Source of the DNA: Rubellicoccus peritrichatus
GTDB lineage: Bacteria; Verrucomicrobiota; Verrucomicrobiia; Opitutales; Cerasicoccaceae
Direction of reading: 5' to 3'
Assembly (NCBI RefSeq): GCF_033100135.1
Contig: NZ_CP136920.1
Location: 4,769,001-4,833,000, forward strand
Length of the DNA stretch: 64,000 bases
Below are positions 33,910 to 42,548 of this stretch, piece by piece (the first letter of the stretch is position 1; every line of letters begins with the position of its first letter). A program made the position numbers and the translations under genes. A model generated the notes under the pieces. The model saw only the letters and a program-made list of their open reading frames with translations. It searched no databases and was not told the origin of the DNA.

Positions 33910-35343
33910 ATGTACCGCTTGGGCACATTTCAAAAAATCAATACGATAGGTAGCGCCTTACTGCTGGCGTCATTACTGTTTCTTCTGCCATCAGCAAATG
34001 TCGCGGCTGATCAGCGTCCCAATGTTCTCATGATATGGGTCGATGATCTCAGGCCTGAAATCACAACCTTTGGAGCCGAAGGCATGAAAACACCTGGAAT
34101 CGATCAGCTCGCCAGGCAATCCATCACCTTCGATCGGGCTTATTGCAACATACCGGTATGTGGTGCGTCACGCGCGTCTGTCATGACGGGCTTGCGTGGC
34201 ACGCCAGACAGATTTGTAGATTACACCGCTCGGGCGGATGAAGATGCGCCTGATGCAGTGGCTCTTCATGAGCTATTTCACAATAACGGCTACAATACTG
34301 CATTTTATGGAAAAGTCTTCCACAATGCAGAAGATTCAGCAGAAGCCTGGGATCAGACGAAACACTTCAAGCACTGGCCGGGCTACATTGGCGAAGAGGC
34401 CATACAGCAGCTCAAAGAGCAAAGAAAGAAGAACCGTAATGGCCCACCCTGGGAAGCTCCTGACGTGGAGGACACTGAAACGTGGGATGGAAAAATCGCT
34501 GCGGCTACAGAAAAAGCAATCAAACAACTGGCGACAAAAGACAAACCGTTCTTTATCGCGACTGGATTTTTGAAGCCACACTTACCCTTTGTTGCACCAA
34601 AGAAATATTGGGATCTCTATCCCACCGATGAAATAACTCTGCCCCAAAACCTCACCACAAGACCGAACGCTCCAGGAATTGCTTTTACAAAATGGGAAGA
34701 GATGAGGAAGTACGCAGGTATGCCCCAAAGTGGACCGATTGATCCCGAAGATGCTCAAAAAGTTATCGCTGGTTATCGAGCTTGCGTCAGTTTCATTGAT
34801 GCGCAGATCGCACATGTCCTTGACAGCCTCGAAGCAAGCGGTGTCGCTGACAACACCATCATAGTCTTGTTAGGAGACCATGGTTGGAATCTGGGCGAAC
34901 ACGGAATGTGGGCCAAGCATTGCTGCTTTGAAACTTCGATGCGAACTCCACTAATGATTTCAGCTCCCATGCTCGAAGAATTCAAAGCAGGCAAATCGAC
35001 GAAAGCACTTACGGAATTCGTCGATATCTATCCGACACTTTGTGAATTGGCAGGCCTCGAGACGCCAAAAGATCTGGAAGGAGAAAGCGCAGTCTCGGTA
35101 CTGATAGATCCATCAGCATCTCACCGCGATTTTGCCATTGGCCGATTTCATAAAGGCGACACAATCCGCACTGATCGCTTTCGATACACGATTTTTCATG
35201 AAGGCACTGGTGAAGAAATTGGTCAGATGCTCTATGATCACAGTATTGATCCTGCGGAGGACCATAACCTCGCCAAAGAACAGCAGTGGCAATCGACCGT
35301 CAGGCAACTGCGCCGTCAGCTTGCTGATGTGACAGGGCAATAA
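33910..35343 (+). CDS. Secreted sulfatase (iduronate-2-sulfatase-like)
   Basis: A 477-residue formylglycine sulfatase, probably periplasmic or secreted. It has an N-terminal signal segment ending SANVAA, the metal-binding RPNVLMIWVDDLRPE, and CGASR at residues 84-88, the C-x-A-S-R form of the maturation motif. KPFFIATGFLKPHLPFVAP and IVLLGDHGWNLGEHGMWAKH are typical of iduronate-2-sulfatase-like enzymes, which act on uronic-acid-containing glycans. Its gene is convergent with arnD, with 16 nt between stops. It is diverged from the 1433-3034 sulfatase and not a recent duplicate. Confidence 0.93.
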   Translation: MYRLGTFQKINTIGSALLLASLLFLLPSANVAADQRPNVLMIWVDDLRPEITTFGAEGMKTPGIDQLARQSITFDRAYCNIPVCGASRASVMTGLRGTPDRFVDYTARADEDAPDAVALHELFHNNGYNTAFYGKVFHNAEDSAEAWDQTKHFKHWPGYIGEEAIQQLKEQRKKNRNGPPWEAPDVEDTETWDGKIAAATEKAIKQLATKDKPFFIATGFLKPHLPFVAPKKYWDLYPTDEITLPQNLTTRPNAPGIAFTKWEEMRKYAGMPQSGPIDPEDAQKVIAGYRACVSFIDAQIAHVLDSLEASGVADNTIIVLLGDHGWNLGEHGMWAKHCCFETSMRTPLMISAPMLEEFKAGKSTKALTEFVDIYPTLCELAGLETPKDLEGESAVSVLIDPSASHRDFAIGRFHKGDTIRTDRFRYTIFHEGTGEEIGQMLYDHSIDPAEDHNLAKEQQWQSTVRQLRRQLADVTGQ

Positions 35344-35359
35344 GTGCTAAAAAGCCTGT

Positions 35360-36271
35360 TTACGATTTCTGAACCGTAACTGTTCCACTGCGACCATCGA
35401 CTTCGCCCAGGGTAATATCACAGACAGGCAGTTTTTCAGGTGCCTGCAAAAGTTCTTTGGCGTAATCGTCCAAATCAAAAAATGTGACGCCTGCAGCTTT
35501 GGCCCGAACAATTAGATCTTCAAACATCTTTGCATAATGCAAACCTTCAAGCTCGGCATGAATCGTGTGAACACAATCACCACCCTTTTGTAACAATTTC
35601 AGATAATGATCATTAATGCTGTCATCCGGATACTCAGGCCGGCCCATCAGTTCGTCCAGGGTCGGCAAAGTTGTTGATATATGCAGGGTCTTAAAGACCT
35701 CGCCCTCCCACTTGGGAAAAAATGCAGTCGGCAGAGAACCGTCACTCCGTGAGTCACTGGCCCAGAGCAAACCAGCATTATCGTAAGCCGCCAAGGCACG
35801 TTCGTTGCATTGCCAGCCGGGTGCACCACACGATTGAGCTGGTTCGTCAAAGATACGTTGGAATTCATCGCATGCCCGTTGAAACTCGTTTCGAATCCCG
35901 ACGGTAGACATATCATGCAGGTAATCCTGCCACTGAAAATGATCCCAACAGTGAATACCAATCGAGAAACCAGCATCGCGAACGCTCCGCATAACATCAG
36001 CATTGCGCTCCCCTATTTTCGGCGCTGGTAACAGCGTCCCATTCATCAAAGTACGAAGCCCGTAATTGCCAGCCACATTCGTCCGACGCACCTTTTGCAG
36101 AAAGCCCGGACGAAAGATCCGCCGGATTGCCTTGCCCGTATTATCTGGTCCTAGTGAAAACAAAAACGTCGCCGAAACCTCATGTCGCTGAAGCACCTCA
36201 AGCAAACGCGGCACACCTTCGCGAGTTCCACGGTCGGTATCGACATCAATTTTTATGGCGAGTCTGGCCAT
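35360..36271 (-). CDS. arnD: ArnD-like polysaccharide deacetylase family deformylase
   Basis: By homology, removes the formyl group from undecaprenyl-phosphate 4-deoxy-4-formamido-L-arabinose at the periplasmic face. The 303-residue protein follows ArnD closely: IKIDVDTDRGTREGVPRLLE, FSLGPDNTGKAIRRIF, GIHCWDHFQWQDY with catalytic and metal residues, VTFFDLDDYAKELL. The motif TIHAELEGLHY matches the ArnD TIHAEVEG segment. No signal peptide is present, as in E. coli. It is the last gene of the minus-strand group and 12 nt downstream of a PEP-CTERM-like gene, which is unusual company. Confidence 0.88.
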   Translation of the reverse strand: MARLAIKIDVDTDRGTREGVPRLLEVLQRHEVSATFLFSLGPDNTGKAIRRIFRPGFLQKVRRTNVAGNYGLRTLMNGTLLPAPKIGERNADVMRSVRDAGFSIGIHCWDHFQWQDYLHDMSTVGIRNEFQRACDEFQRIFDEPAQSCGAPGWQCNERALAAYDNAGLLWASDSRSDGSLPTAFFPKWEGEVFKTLHISTTLPTLDELMGRPEYPDDSINDHYLKLLQKGGDCVHTIHAELEGLHYAKMFEDLIVRAKAAGVTFFDLDDYAKELLQAPEKLPVCDITLGEVDGRSGTVTVQKS

Positions 36272-36283
36272 TGGGTTCAGTTA

Positions 36284-36880
36284 TCAAGCAAGCCTTCGCC
36301 GCTTCCAGATGAGCACAACCGTCACCATACTGAACAGAGCTAAATGTGCATAGGCTCTGGCCTCTGGTATGAATGTGGCGTTGTAAGACAATGGCTCGGA
36401 TAAAAAGTTAACACCACGAAACAAGTAAGCGTTACCTGAAATAGAACCAACCGTTGTGTAATCAAGATTCAAATCAACATCGGTAATGCGCGTCCCAGTT
36501 GTAAGCGGCACAAGTTCACCTAGAGTAAGCGTAGTCGCAACTGAAGAAAAGCCCAAAAACAAACCATCAGAAACGAATGCATAAGTACCAGTAAAATCTG
36601 ATTCTGAACTACCATTTAAAGCAGCCGTCGAAACTGCAGCACCAGTAGTATTTGATTCCAAAGTGTTATTCCAGATATCCTCGAAGAAAATCCATAGATA
36701 AAATGGATCACCATTAATAGAGCTTGCATTCACATTAGAAATAAAATCTCCACCCGTAATCACTTCGACTTCCAACGGACTCCCTCTGCCCCCTGAAATA
36801 GTGATTTCAATTGCCGCATGCGATTGTAATAATCCACACAAAGTAATAAGAAAAAAGCAGAAACGTGCCCTGATATTCAT
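36284..36880 (-). CDS. Exported protein with a PEP-CTERM-like tail
   Basis: A 198-residue protein with a signal peptide (RFCFFLITLCGLLQSHAA) and a Ser/Thr/Gly-rich beta-type body. The C-terminus FIPEARAYAHLALFSMVTVV then LIWKRRRLA has helix and basic tail like a PEP-CTERM signal, but the motif reads PEA instead of PEP. It may be a functional variant or a decayed signal. It lies inside the arn-like group between arnA-DH and arnD on the same strand with 29 and 12 nt gaps, so it is probably co-transcribed although no arn function is apparent. Confidence 0.75.
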   Translation of the reverse strand: MNIRARFCFFLITLCGLLQSHAAIEITISGGRGSPLEVEVITGGDFISNVNASSINGDPFYLWIFFEDIWNNTLESNTTGAAVSTAALNGSSESDFTGTYAFVSDGLFLGFSSVATTLTLGELVPLTTGTRITDVDLNLDYTTVGSISGNAYLFRGVNFLSEPLSYNATFIPEARAYAHLALFSMVTVVLIWKRRRLA

Positions 36881-36909
36881 CTGTCGAAAAATTTCTGTTA
36901 ATTAGCAGT

Positions 36910-37956
36910 CTACCTCACATCCATGGCATTCAGCTCGTAATCGGTGTTCGCCAGATGATAATCGAGCGTGAATTTAAGGGCAGTGCGCAGGTCAGTGGTG
37001 GGCTCCCAGCCGAGGTGTTGCTTGGCCTCTTCGACTTTCGGGACGCGATGAACCACATCCTGATAAGCAGAGCCATAATAGTCTTCGCTGGTAACCTCTT
37101 CGATGACAACATTCTTGGCCATATCGGCATAGTCAGGATATTCGCCAACCAGTTCGACCAGCATTTCGGCCAGCTCTTTGATAGAATACTGCATCTTCGG
37201 ATTACCCACGTTGAAAATACGCCCCGAAGCGCAGCCGTTCTCGTTGCCAATGATGCGCATGATGCAGTCCACCCCATCATCGATGAAGGTGAAGGAACGC
37301 TTTTGAGCACCACCATCAACCAGCTTGATTGGTTTTCCTGTGATGATGTTGTGAATGAACTGCGTCACAACTCGGGAAGACCCCTCCTTGGGGTCATTGA
37401 CGTCATCGAGCTTGGGCCCGACAAAGTTGAACGGCCGAAAAAGCGAAAAATCGAGCCCTTCGGTCTCACCATAGCCCCAGATTACGCGGTCGAGCAACTG
37501 CTTGATCGTGGCATAGATCCAGCGCTGCTTGGGGATGGGGCCGTAAACCATATTGGTCTGATATTCGTCAAATTCCGCATCCTGGACCAAACCGTAAACC
37601 TCGCTTGTGGATGGAAAAACAAGGCGCTTCTTGTATTTAACAGCCTTGCGGATGATTTCCATGTTGGCCTCAAAATCGAGTTCGTAGACGCGAATCGGGT
37701 CTTTGACGTAAAGGGCAGGCGTTGCGATGGCCACTAACGGCACGAGCACATCGCATTTGCGCACGTGATATTCGATCCATTCCTTGTTGATCGTGATGTC
37801 GCCTTCAAAAAACTTGAAGCGTTCATGCTCCATGACATGCCCAAGCTTGTTCGTGCCCATGTCCATGCCATATACCTCCCAATCGGTCTCCTGCAGGATC
37901 TTCCAGACCAGGCTGCTGCCAATAAAACCATTAACGCCGAGAATCAGAACTTTCAT
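36910..37956 (-). CDS. arnA: UDP-glucuronate decarboxylase/dehydrogenase, ArnA C-terminal domain as a single gene
   Basis: Oxidative decarboxylation of UDP-glucuronate to UDP-4-keto-arabinose (or UDP-xylose in related enzymes). The 348-residue SDR protein has the Rossmann motif GVNGFIGSSL, PSTSEVYGL, and the catalytic Tyr148-x3-Lys152 in RWIYATIKQLLDRVIWGYG, a sequence very close to the ArnA dehydrogenase domain. RPFNFVGPKLD and FTFIDDGVDCI also match. In enterobacteria this domain is fused to a formyltransferase; here the formyltransferase is a separate gene at 39573-40469, about 1.6 kb upstream. A UDP-xylose synthase is the main alternative, but residues around the active site favour the ArnA type. 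Confidence 0.88.
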   Translation of the reverse strand: MKVLILGVNGFIGSSLVWKILQETDWEVYGMDMGTNKLGHVMEHERFKFFEGDITINKEWIEYHVRKCDVLVPLVAIATPALYVKDPIRVYELDFEANMEIIRKAVKYKKRLVFPSTSEVYGLVQDAEFDEYQTNMVYGPIPKQRWIYATIKQLLDRVIWGYGETEGLDFSLFRPFNFVGPKLDDVNDPKEGSSRVVTQFIHNIITGKPIKLVDGGAQKRSFTFIDDGVDCIMRIIGNENGCASGRIFNVGNPKMQYSIKELAEMLVELVGEYPDYADMAKNVVIEEVTSEDYYGSAYQDVVHRVPKVEEAKQHLGWEPTTDLRTALKFTLDYHLANTDYELNAMDVR

Positions 37957-37965
37957 ATATTGAGT

Positions 37966-38057
37966 AAGAAGTCAGAAGAAAGAAGGCAGAAGATTCCGAC
38001 AATGACCAATGAAAAATACAAAGTCCTTCCGACTTCTCACTTCTGTCTTCACGCTTC
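37966..38057. repeat. Intergenic imperfect inverted repeat, AGAAG family
   Basis: Left arm 37966-37993 (AGAAGTCAG, AAGAAAGAA, GGCAGAAGA) and right arm 38025-38057, whose complement reads AGAAGCGTG, AAGACAGAA, GTGAGAAGT. The arms match imperfectly but in the same 9-nt phase. It lies between the TPR gene stop and the arnA-DH start, inside the arn-like group. Confidence 0.65.
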
Positions 38058-38062
38058 TATAC

Positions 38063-39373
38063 CTAACTCAACAGTTTGTCATCAAACGCGGTTCGCCACT
38101 TGGCTCCATAGAAACGCTCAAAAGTACTTTCCGCATCGGCTTGCTTTCCACTGTCTCGGAGGCCGGATATATAAGCCTGTCGGAAAAGATCATCCTGGGC
38201 ATCACTGCCCCCCACCATGGGGACAAGGCTAATGATTGGATCAAGTCTGTCGGCACCCTCAGCGGTTTTTCCGCGACCAAAGTCCGCACAAGCAGCAACA
38301 AATTCCGCGCCTATCGGCCTCCAGACCTCAAGTGCTTCAACGTCACTTTGCTTGGCTCGCTCATAAGCTTTGGCAACCGCCATTTGGGCCGCATCTTCAT
38401 TACCAACGCGAGCCAGGGCATAGGCAAAGTGTCCATCCAGAAATGGAATCATACATTGACCTGCATACTGCTCAGCGCGATTGGCAACGTCCCGCCAGAT
38501 TTCATCTTTCCTCACACCAGCCAGATCCATCCTCCAGAGTAAAGCGATGGTATCAATCTGCTCAAAAACGGTATCCGGTGTGATTCCCCAAAGGTCTTCA
38601 TGCAGGACTTTTTCTGCATTTTCGATATCCATGAGATCGAGGTGAAGCAAAGCCAGATGCCATGCGTTATGGCAGTGGATGCCTCGATTGGCCCGGCGCC
38701 ACATCGGCATCAGCCCCTCAATCTCAGCCAAGCCAGAATCAATTCTCCCACCTCGCGAAAGCAGATGTGCGAGTGTGTGATGGGCCCAAGGCTGAAATTC
38801 ATCAAGAGCGAGGCTGCGCTCAGCTTCAGGCCGGGCTGTTTCATAATCGCCACAGAGTTCTGTCGCAAAGGAACGCATGGACCAATAGCCCGCTGAATCG
38901 GCATTGGCTTCTTCGAGACGCCCCATGTGCGATTGAAAACGATGCCCAGAATAATGCTGCCCAAGACAGTAATAGAGAAACTCTGCAATTTTAGCAGCAA
39001 GCAGGTCATGAGGATAACGCTCGGTTTGAGCCTCAAGCATCAATAATGCATCATGAAAAGCGTTGTTCAAAAAAAGCCGAATCGCCCGAATGAAACTTTG
39101 CTCTCGCTCGGTGCAGGATTCGGCCATGGATTCAGCACGCTCCAAATAGGGCGCCGCAAGGGCATTTGTCTGCTGCGATTGTCCATATATAAAATAGATC
39201 GCGGCACAGGTCTGCAGCATTGGCGTCTCCAGATATTGATCGGCTTGCCCAGGCACATCATCAAGCTCCCTGCGCAGACCCAGAAGATTTGCCTCAAATG
39301 CCTCAACCGCCGAAGCTGCCTCCTGGCTTTCAGCTGTGATAACTAGGCCCGAATGGGTAGAGAAAACAGGCAT
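38063..39373 (-). CDS. TTC38-like tetratricopeptide-repeat protein
   Basis: A 436-residue soluble protein with no signal peptide, made of helical TPR-like units. Segments such as PWAHHTLAHLLSRGGRIDSG and HCHNAWHLALLHLDLMDIEN, with paired His and Trp residues, recall the TTC38 family, which is widespread but has no firm function. ATG 39373 is preceded by AAGGA at a good distance; a longer start at 39412 would add 13 residues with no support. It sits between the two halves of the arnA function on the same strand, possibly a passenger, possibly an accessory. Confidence 0.8.
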   Translation of the reverse strand: MPVFSTHSGLVITAESQEAASAVEAFEANLLGLRRELDDVPGQADQYLETPMLQTCAAIYFIYGQSQQTNALAAPYLERAESMAESCTEREQSFIRAIRLFLNNAFHDALLMLEAQTERYPHDLLAAKIAEFLYYCLGQHYSGHRFQSHMGRLEEANADSAGYWSMRSFATELCGDYETARPEAERSLALDEFQPWAHHTLAHLLSRGGRIDSGLAEIEGLMPMWRRANRGIHCHNAWHLALLHLDLMDIENAEKVLHEDLWGITPDTVFEQIDTIALLWRMDLAGVRKDEIWRDVANRAEQYAGQCMIPFLDGHFAYALARVGNEDAAQMAVAKAYERAKQSDVEALEVWRPIGAEFVAACADFGRGKTAEGADRLDPIISLVPMVGGSDAQDDLFRQAYISGLRDSGKQADAESTFERFYGAKWRTAFDDKLLS

Positions 39374-39452
39374 GATAAATATATCCTTAAAGGCAATCGC
39401 ACTGCGACACACGATTAAAAGCCCATAAAATCACTGAGTGAAGATCGAGAAC

Positions 39453-39543
39453 CTCAAAAGCTCCTTATGCTGGTATTTGAATGCTGAAACACGCTCTATT
39501 TTAAGCTTAAAGTGGGCCAAACGAAGCTTTAGGAGCATTTGAG
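39453..39543. other. Inverted repeat between the formyltransferase and TPR genes
   Basis: CTCAAAAGCTCC (39453-39464) and GGAGCATTTGAG (39532-39543) pair over 12 bp with one mismatch. The 67-nt interior contains a second AAGCTT pair. It does not show the 9-nt phasing of the other repeats. Possible attenuator or terminator within the arn-like group; no U-tract. Confidence 0.35.
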
Positions 39544-39572
39544 CCATGAAAAAAACACAATACAAAGCGGCC

Positions 39573-40469
39573 CTATGGCTTCTCAATCCACTCGAAATCC
39601 GTTACTTCGAGAGCTCCTTCCCCGCATGTAATGACCAAAGGCTCAGATGAGATCAACGCTCCGGGCTCGAGCTTCTCCTCTCTAAGTCCAGCTGCTTCCT
39701 CCGAACTCAGAACACGTGCCCACCAGACAAGCAGGCGTTTTTCCGAATCAATCGAATCGCTGAAAGCTCCGGGATAAGGTCGTGTCACCGCCCGAATCAG
39801 GTTGAAGCTATCACGAGCAGATTGAGTCCAGTCAATACGACCGTCCTCCGGCTTTCGTCCACTGAAGTAAGTGGCCTCAGATTCATCCTGCGGAGTTCGT
39901 GGAGCCGTACCGGACAGAAGCGGTTCGATTTCTCTGCCCAGTACCACGACCGCGGCGTCACGAACACGCTCCATTACTTCGGAGGCAGTATCATTCTCGC
40001 CAATCATGACTTTTTCCTGATCCACAATCTCACCCGCATCGGGTTCTTTGACCATGACGTGAAGTGTTGCTCCGATATATGACTCGCCATGGAGGACTGC
40101 CCAATTTACAGGAGCCCGCCCGCGGTATTTCGGCAAATAGGAGCCGTGCATGTTATAAGCGCCAAGAGCGGGCAGACCCAGAATCCAAGTCGGTATCATA
40201 TTCCGGTAATAAAACGAAAGGATCAGCTCGGGCTTGATCTCATCTAGAAAGGTTGACTCCCACTCAGACCGTTTAAGTTTCTCGGGCTTATGCACGGAGA
40301 TGCCATGTTCTTCAGCAAGTTTGGCTACGCTGGAAAACCATTGGTTCTCGTTGGGATTGTCCTCGTGCGTAAAAACAGCAACGACATTGCAATCACGCTC
40401 AAGCAATAGCTTTAAGCAGAAAAAACCCACATCACTGTAAGCAAAGACAACGGTACGCGGTTGAGTCAT
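39573..40469 (-). CDS. arnA: ArnA-like formyltransferase as a single gene
   Basis: N-formyltransferase using N10-formyl-tetrahydrofolate; in the arn pathway it formylates UDP-Ara4N. The 298-residue protein begins RTVVFAYSDVGFFCLKLLLE and carries the catalytic Asn106 and His108 in NMHGSYLPKYRGRAP and Asp144 in KEPDAGEIVDQ. FSFYYR-like LSFYYRNMI and RAVTRPYPGAFS match ArnA rather than methionyl-tRNA formyltransferase. Its ATG overlaps the stop of the flavin monooxygenase gene by 4 nt (ATGA), implying translational coupling. The sugar-nucleotide substrate may differ from Ara4N, since ArnB is not found here. Confidence 0.87.
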   Translation of the reverse strand: MTQPRTVVFAYSDVGFFCLKLLLERDCNVVAVFTHEDNPNENQWFSSVAKLAEEHGISVHKPEKLKRSEWESTFLDEIKPELILSFYYRNMIPTWILGLPALGAYNMHGSYLPKYRGRAPVNWAVLHGESYIGATLHVMVKEPDAGEIVDQEKVMIGENDTASEVMERVRDAAVVVLGREIEPLLSGTAPRTPQDESEATYFSGRKPEDGRIDWTQSARDSFNLIRAVTRPYPGAFSDSIDSEKRLLVWWARVLSSEEAAGLREEKLEPGALISSEPLVITCGEGALEVTDFEWIEKP

Positions 40470-42103
40470 AATTTTCCTAGAACTTGGTTCAAGGCAGCTT
40501 CCAGATTATGACTCTTTTCGTCAAGCCAGCGTGCAGCAACAAATCCATCCGGACGAACAAGAACTGCTCCGTCATTCTCGATGCCGTAAAGTGTTTCAAA
40601 GCTACCTGATTGGTCGATGAAATCCACCCCCGCAATGAGCACTTTCATGGGCAATTTTTCCGGAAAGACATCTTTCAATGCCTCGGCATTTTTTTTCCAA
40701 CACTCCCCCTCTCGGCCACACAGGAGAACAAAACCCTTCCCCAGAAGATCAAGGATCGAGGCAAACTTACCATCCAGTAAAACCTCAAGGTGCGGTGCAT
40801 GGTGCCCGGGACGCGCTGCAGGGAGATAATCATTGGCGGGGTCACTCTGAACGGAGAAGTCACTGCCATCAGGGACCACCGCTTTGCTTTCATAGACGGT
40901 CCCAAGATCCAAGCCCAAACCACTGCCGTTACGGCGACTTCCGGCAATCTGTTTTCTTACGCCAGTCCAGTCTCCATCAAAGGCTGAACCAATAATAGAA
41001 AATATCTCTTTGGCATTTGATTCACCATGCTCGAAAGTTAAGCGTGATGCTGCCATACGCTCCGCCTCATAAGTTTCAAGCAGGCTCTCATCCGCCAAGC
41101 CGTGAACGACCGATGCCAGTTTCCAGCAAAGATTGTGGACACTTTGTATGCCGTTATTCATCCCCAGTCCTCCCGACGGAGAAAGCCGCGCCGCCGCATC
41201 ACCCGTTAAAAACACTCGGCCTTTCCTCCACTGCTTGGCCAATTTCGGGCTCATCACCCAAGGACTGACATTGAAGATCTCCACCGGTACATCATAGAGG
41301 CCTGACGCATAAGCAATCGTCTCATGAAGGCGCTCTTCGTCGTAATCTTTTGGAGATTCTCCCTCCTCGAGATAGTGGTGCATCAACCAAAGATCGGAAC
41401 CATTAATGGCCACAAAAAGCTCGAAAAAATCCTCGTCAATCAACTGATAAAGCAAGGCACGCCTCCCATGTAAATGATCACCATAGGGAGCCCGGAAATA
41501 GACATTGAGAAAATGCCCAAGATCACCAGGGCCTTCGGTTTCAATGCCAAGCTTTTGCCTTACCGGACTTTCCGCCCCATCTGCTGCAATTAACCACGAT
41601 GCATATAATATACCGGTATCACCTGAATTCAGATTGGAAAAACAAACCTCAACCCTGCTCCCGCTATCATTAATCGTATCAACTCGTGTGTCGTAGTGGA
41701 TTTCCGCCAATGGTTCGATATCAACGGCATTCCGCAAAACGGTCTCCGTATGAGGTTGCGGGCAATGTATGCGACGACATGGCGTATAATTGGAGACATT
41801 ATCGACAAAAGGCACTCGACCGAGAACTTCACCGGTAAAGCCACGACTCCATATTGACAACTCATCCGTGTGGAGATCCTCCGACATCAGTTCCTTATGT
41901 AAACCTAACTGCCGAAAAATTTCTCCAGTTCGTCTCGTGACTCCCATCGCTTTCGGATGAAAAGAAACGCCTCGATGCTTCTCAAACAATGTGCAGCGAA
42001 CGCCAAACCTAGTCAGCAAAAGCGCAGCCATCAAGCCACATGGCCCACCTCCGATGATTGCAACATCGGTATGGACTCCAGTCTGGGGTAATTTCAAAGA
42101 CAC
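40466..42103 (-). CDS. FAD-dependent aromatic-hydroxylase-like monooxygenase
   Basis: A 545-residue flavoprotein of the PheA/TfdB/FAD_binding_3 class, normally hydroxylating aromatic or polyketide substrates with NAD(P)H and O2. Motifs: dinucleotide-binding IIGGGPCGLMAALLL, the DG motif LIAADGAESPVR, and the FAD-ribityl GD motif VFLTGDAAARLSPSGGLGMN. A C-terminal thioredoxin-like domain (about residues 400-545) is present as in phenol hydroxylases. The start is GTG 42103. It leads the arn-like minus-strand group and overlaps the formyltransferase start by 4 nt, an unexpected partner for a nucleotide-sugar enzyme. Confidence 0.88.
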   Translation of the reverse strand: MSLKLPQTGVHTDVAIIGGGPCGLMAALLLTRFGVRCTLFEKHRGVSFHPKAMGVTRRTGEIFRQLGLHKELMSEDLHTDELSIWSRGFTGEVLGRVPFVDNVSNYTPCRRIHCPQPHTETVLRNAVDIEPLAEIHYDTRVDTINDSGSRVEVCFSNLNSGDTGILYASWLIAADGAESPVRQKLGIETEGPGDLGHFLNVYFRAPYGDHLHGRRALLYQLIDEDFFELFVAINGSDLWLMHHYLEEGESPKDYDEERLHETIAYASGLYDVPVEIFNVSPWVMSPKLAKQWRKGRVFLTGDAAARLSPSGGLGMNNGIQSVHNLCWKLASVVHGLADESLLETYEAERMAASRLTFEHGESNAKEIFSIIGSAFDGDWTGVRKQIAGSRRNGSGLGLDLGTVYESKAVVPDGSDFSVQSDPANDYLPAARPGHHAPHLEVLLDGKFASILDLLGKGFVLLCGREGECWKKNAEALKDVFPEKLPMKVLIAGVDFIDQSGSFETLYGIENDGAVLVRPDGFVAARWLDEKSHNLEAALNQVLGKL

Positions 42104-42431
42104 AGTTTAGACCAGTTAGTAAATTGGGTAGCAGTTCCTTGGCAACTAGAGTTCCTACACCAGCCAACTCCTGATCTGCAACCCAAAGATGGACCAAACT
42201 AATAATTCACTACTGAGGCAGACCCCATTTAACCATTTTCTTACAATTCTTACACGGATGGTAACCTCTGAGTTTTATCGCAACATCTGTTTATTAATTT
42301 TTCATTAAGGAAGATGAGGCATATCTGGAAAGCCTATACTCAATCCATATTTGATTAAGCAATTGCCCACTTGAGCCGACAGTAGTCTTAGGAGAAACCA
42401 AGTCTAAGCAAACCTAAGTCTACTAGATATC
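42104..42431. other. Gap upstream of the monooxygenase gene
   Basis: About 330 nt before the inverted repeat at 42432. It must carry the promoter of the arn-like group on the minus strand. I see no gene; a short minus-strand frame near 42104-42197 is not convincing. Confidence 0.5.
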
Positions 42432-42528
42432 TTTCAGCCACAAAGAGGCACGAAAATTCACAATAAAGAAATCCAAGGCTCAGTGCATGCTCGTTTTTGT
42501 GCTTTTTCGTGCCTCTTTGTGGCTGAAA
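42432..42528. repeat. Intergenic inverted repeat, CACRAAG family
   Basis: Perfect 25-bp arms, 42432-42456 and 42504-42528, beginning TTTCAGCCACAAAGAGGCAC, with a 47-nt spacer. The words CACAAAGAG and GCACGAAAA are the 9-nt units seen at 16388 and 21308. It lies 20 nt beyond the stop codon of secA, so a transcript from secA would fold it. Confidence 0.85.
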
Positions 42529-42548
42529 ACTTATTAAGCACAAGCCCA

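Noticed and set aside
36955-37737. 260-codon plus-strand frame opposite the arnA dehydrogenase gene
   Set aside because: It is a shadow of a strongly conserved SDR gene; the peptide shows no recognisable fold, and the codon pattern follows the minus-strand gene.
42104-42197. Minus-strand frame reading LWVADQELAGVGTLVAKELL, like a piece of an acetyltransferase
   Set aside because: Only about 30 codons, no second conserved block, and the resemblance is too weak to call a pseudogene.
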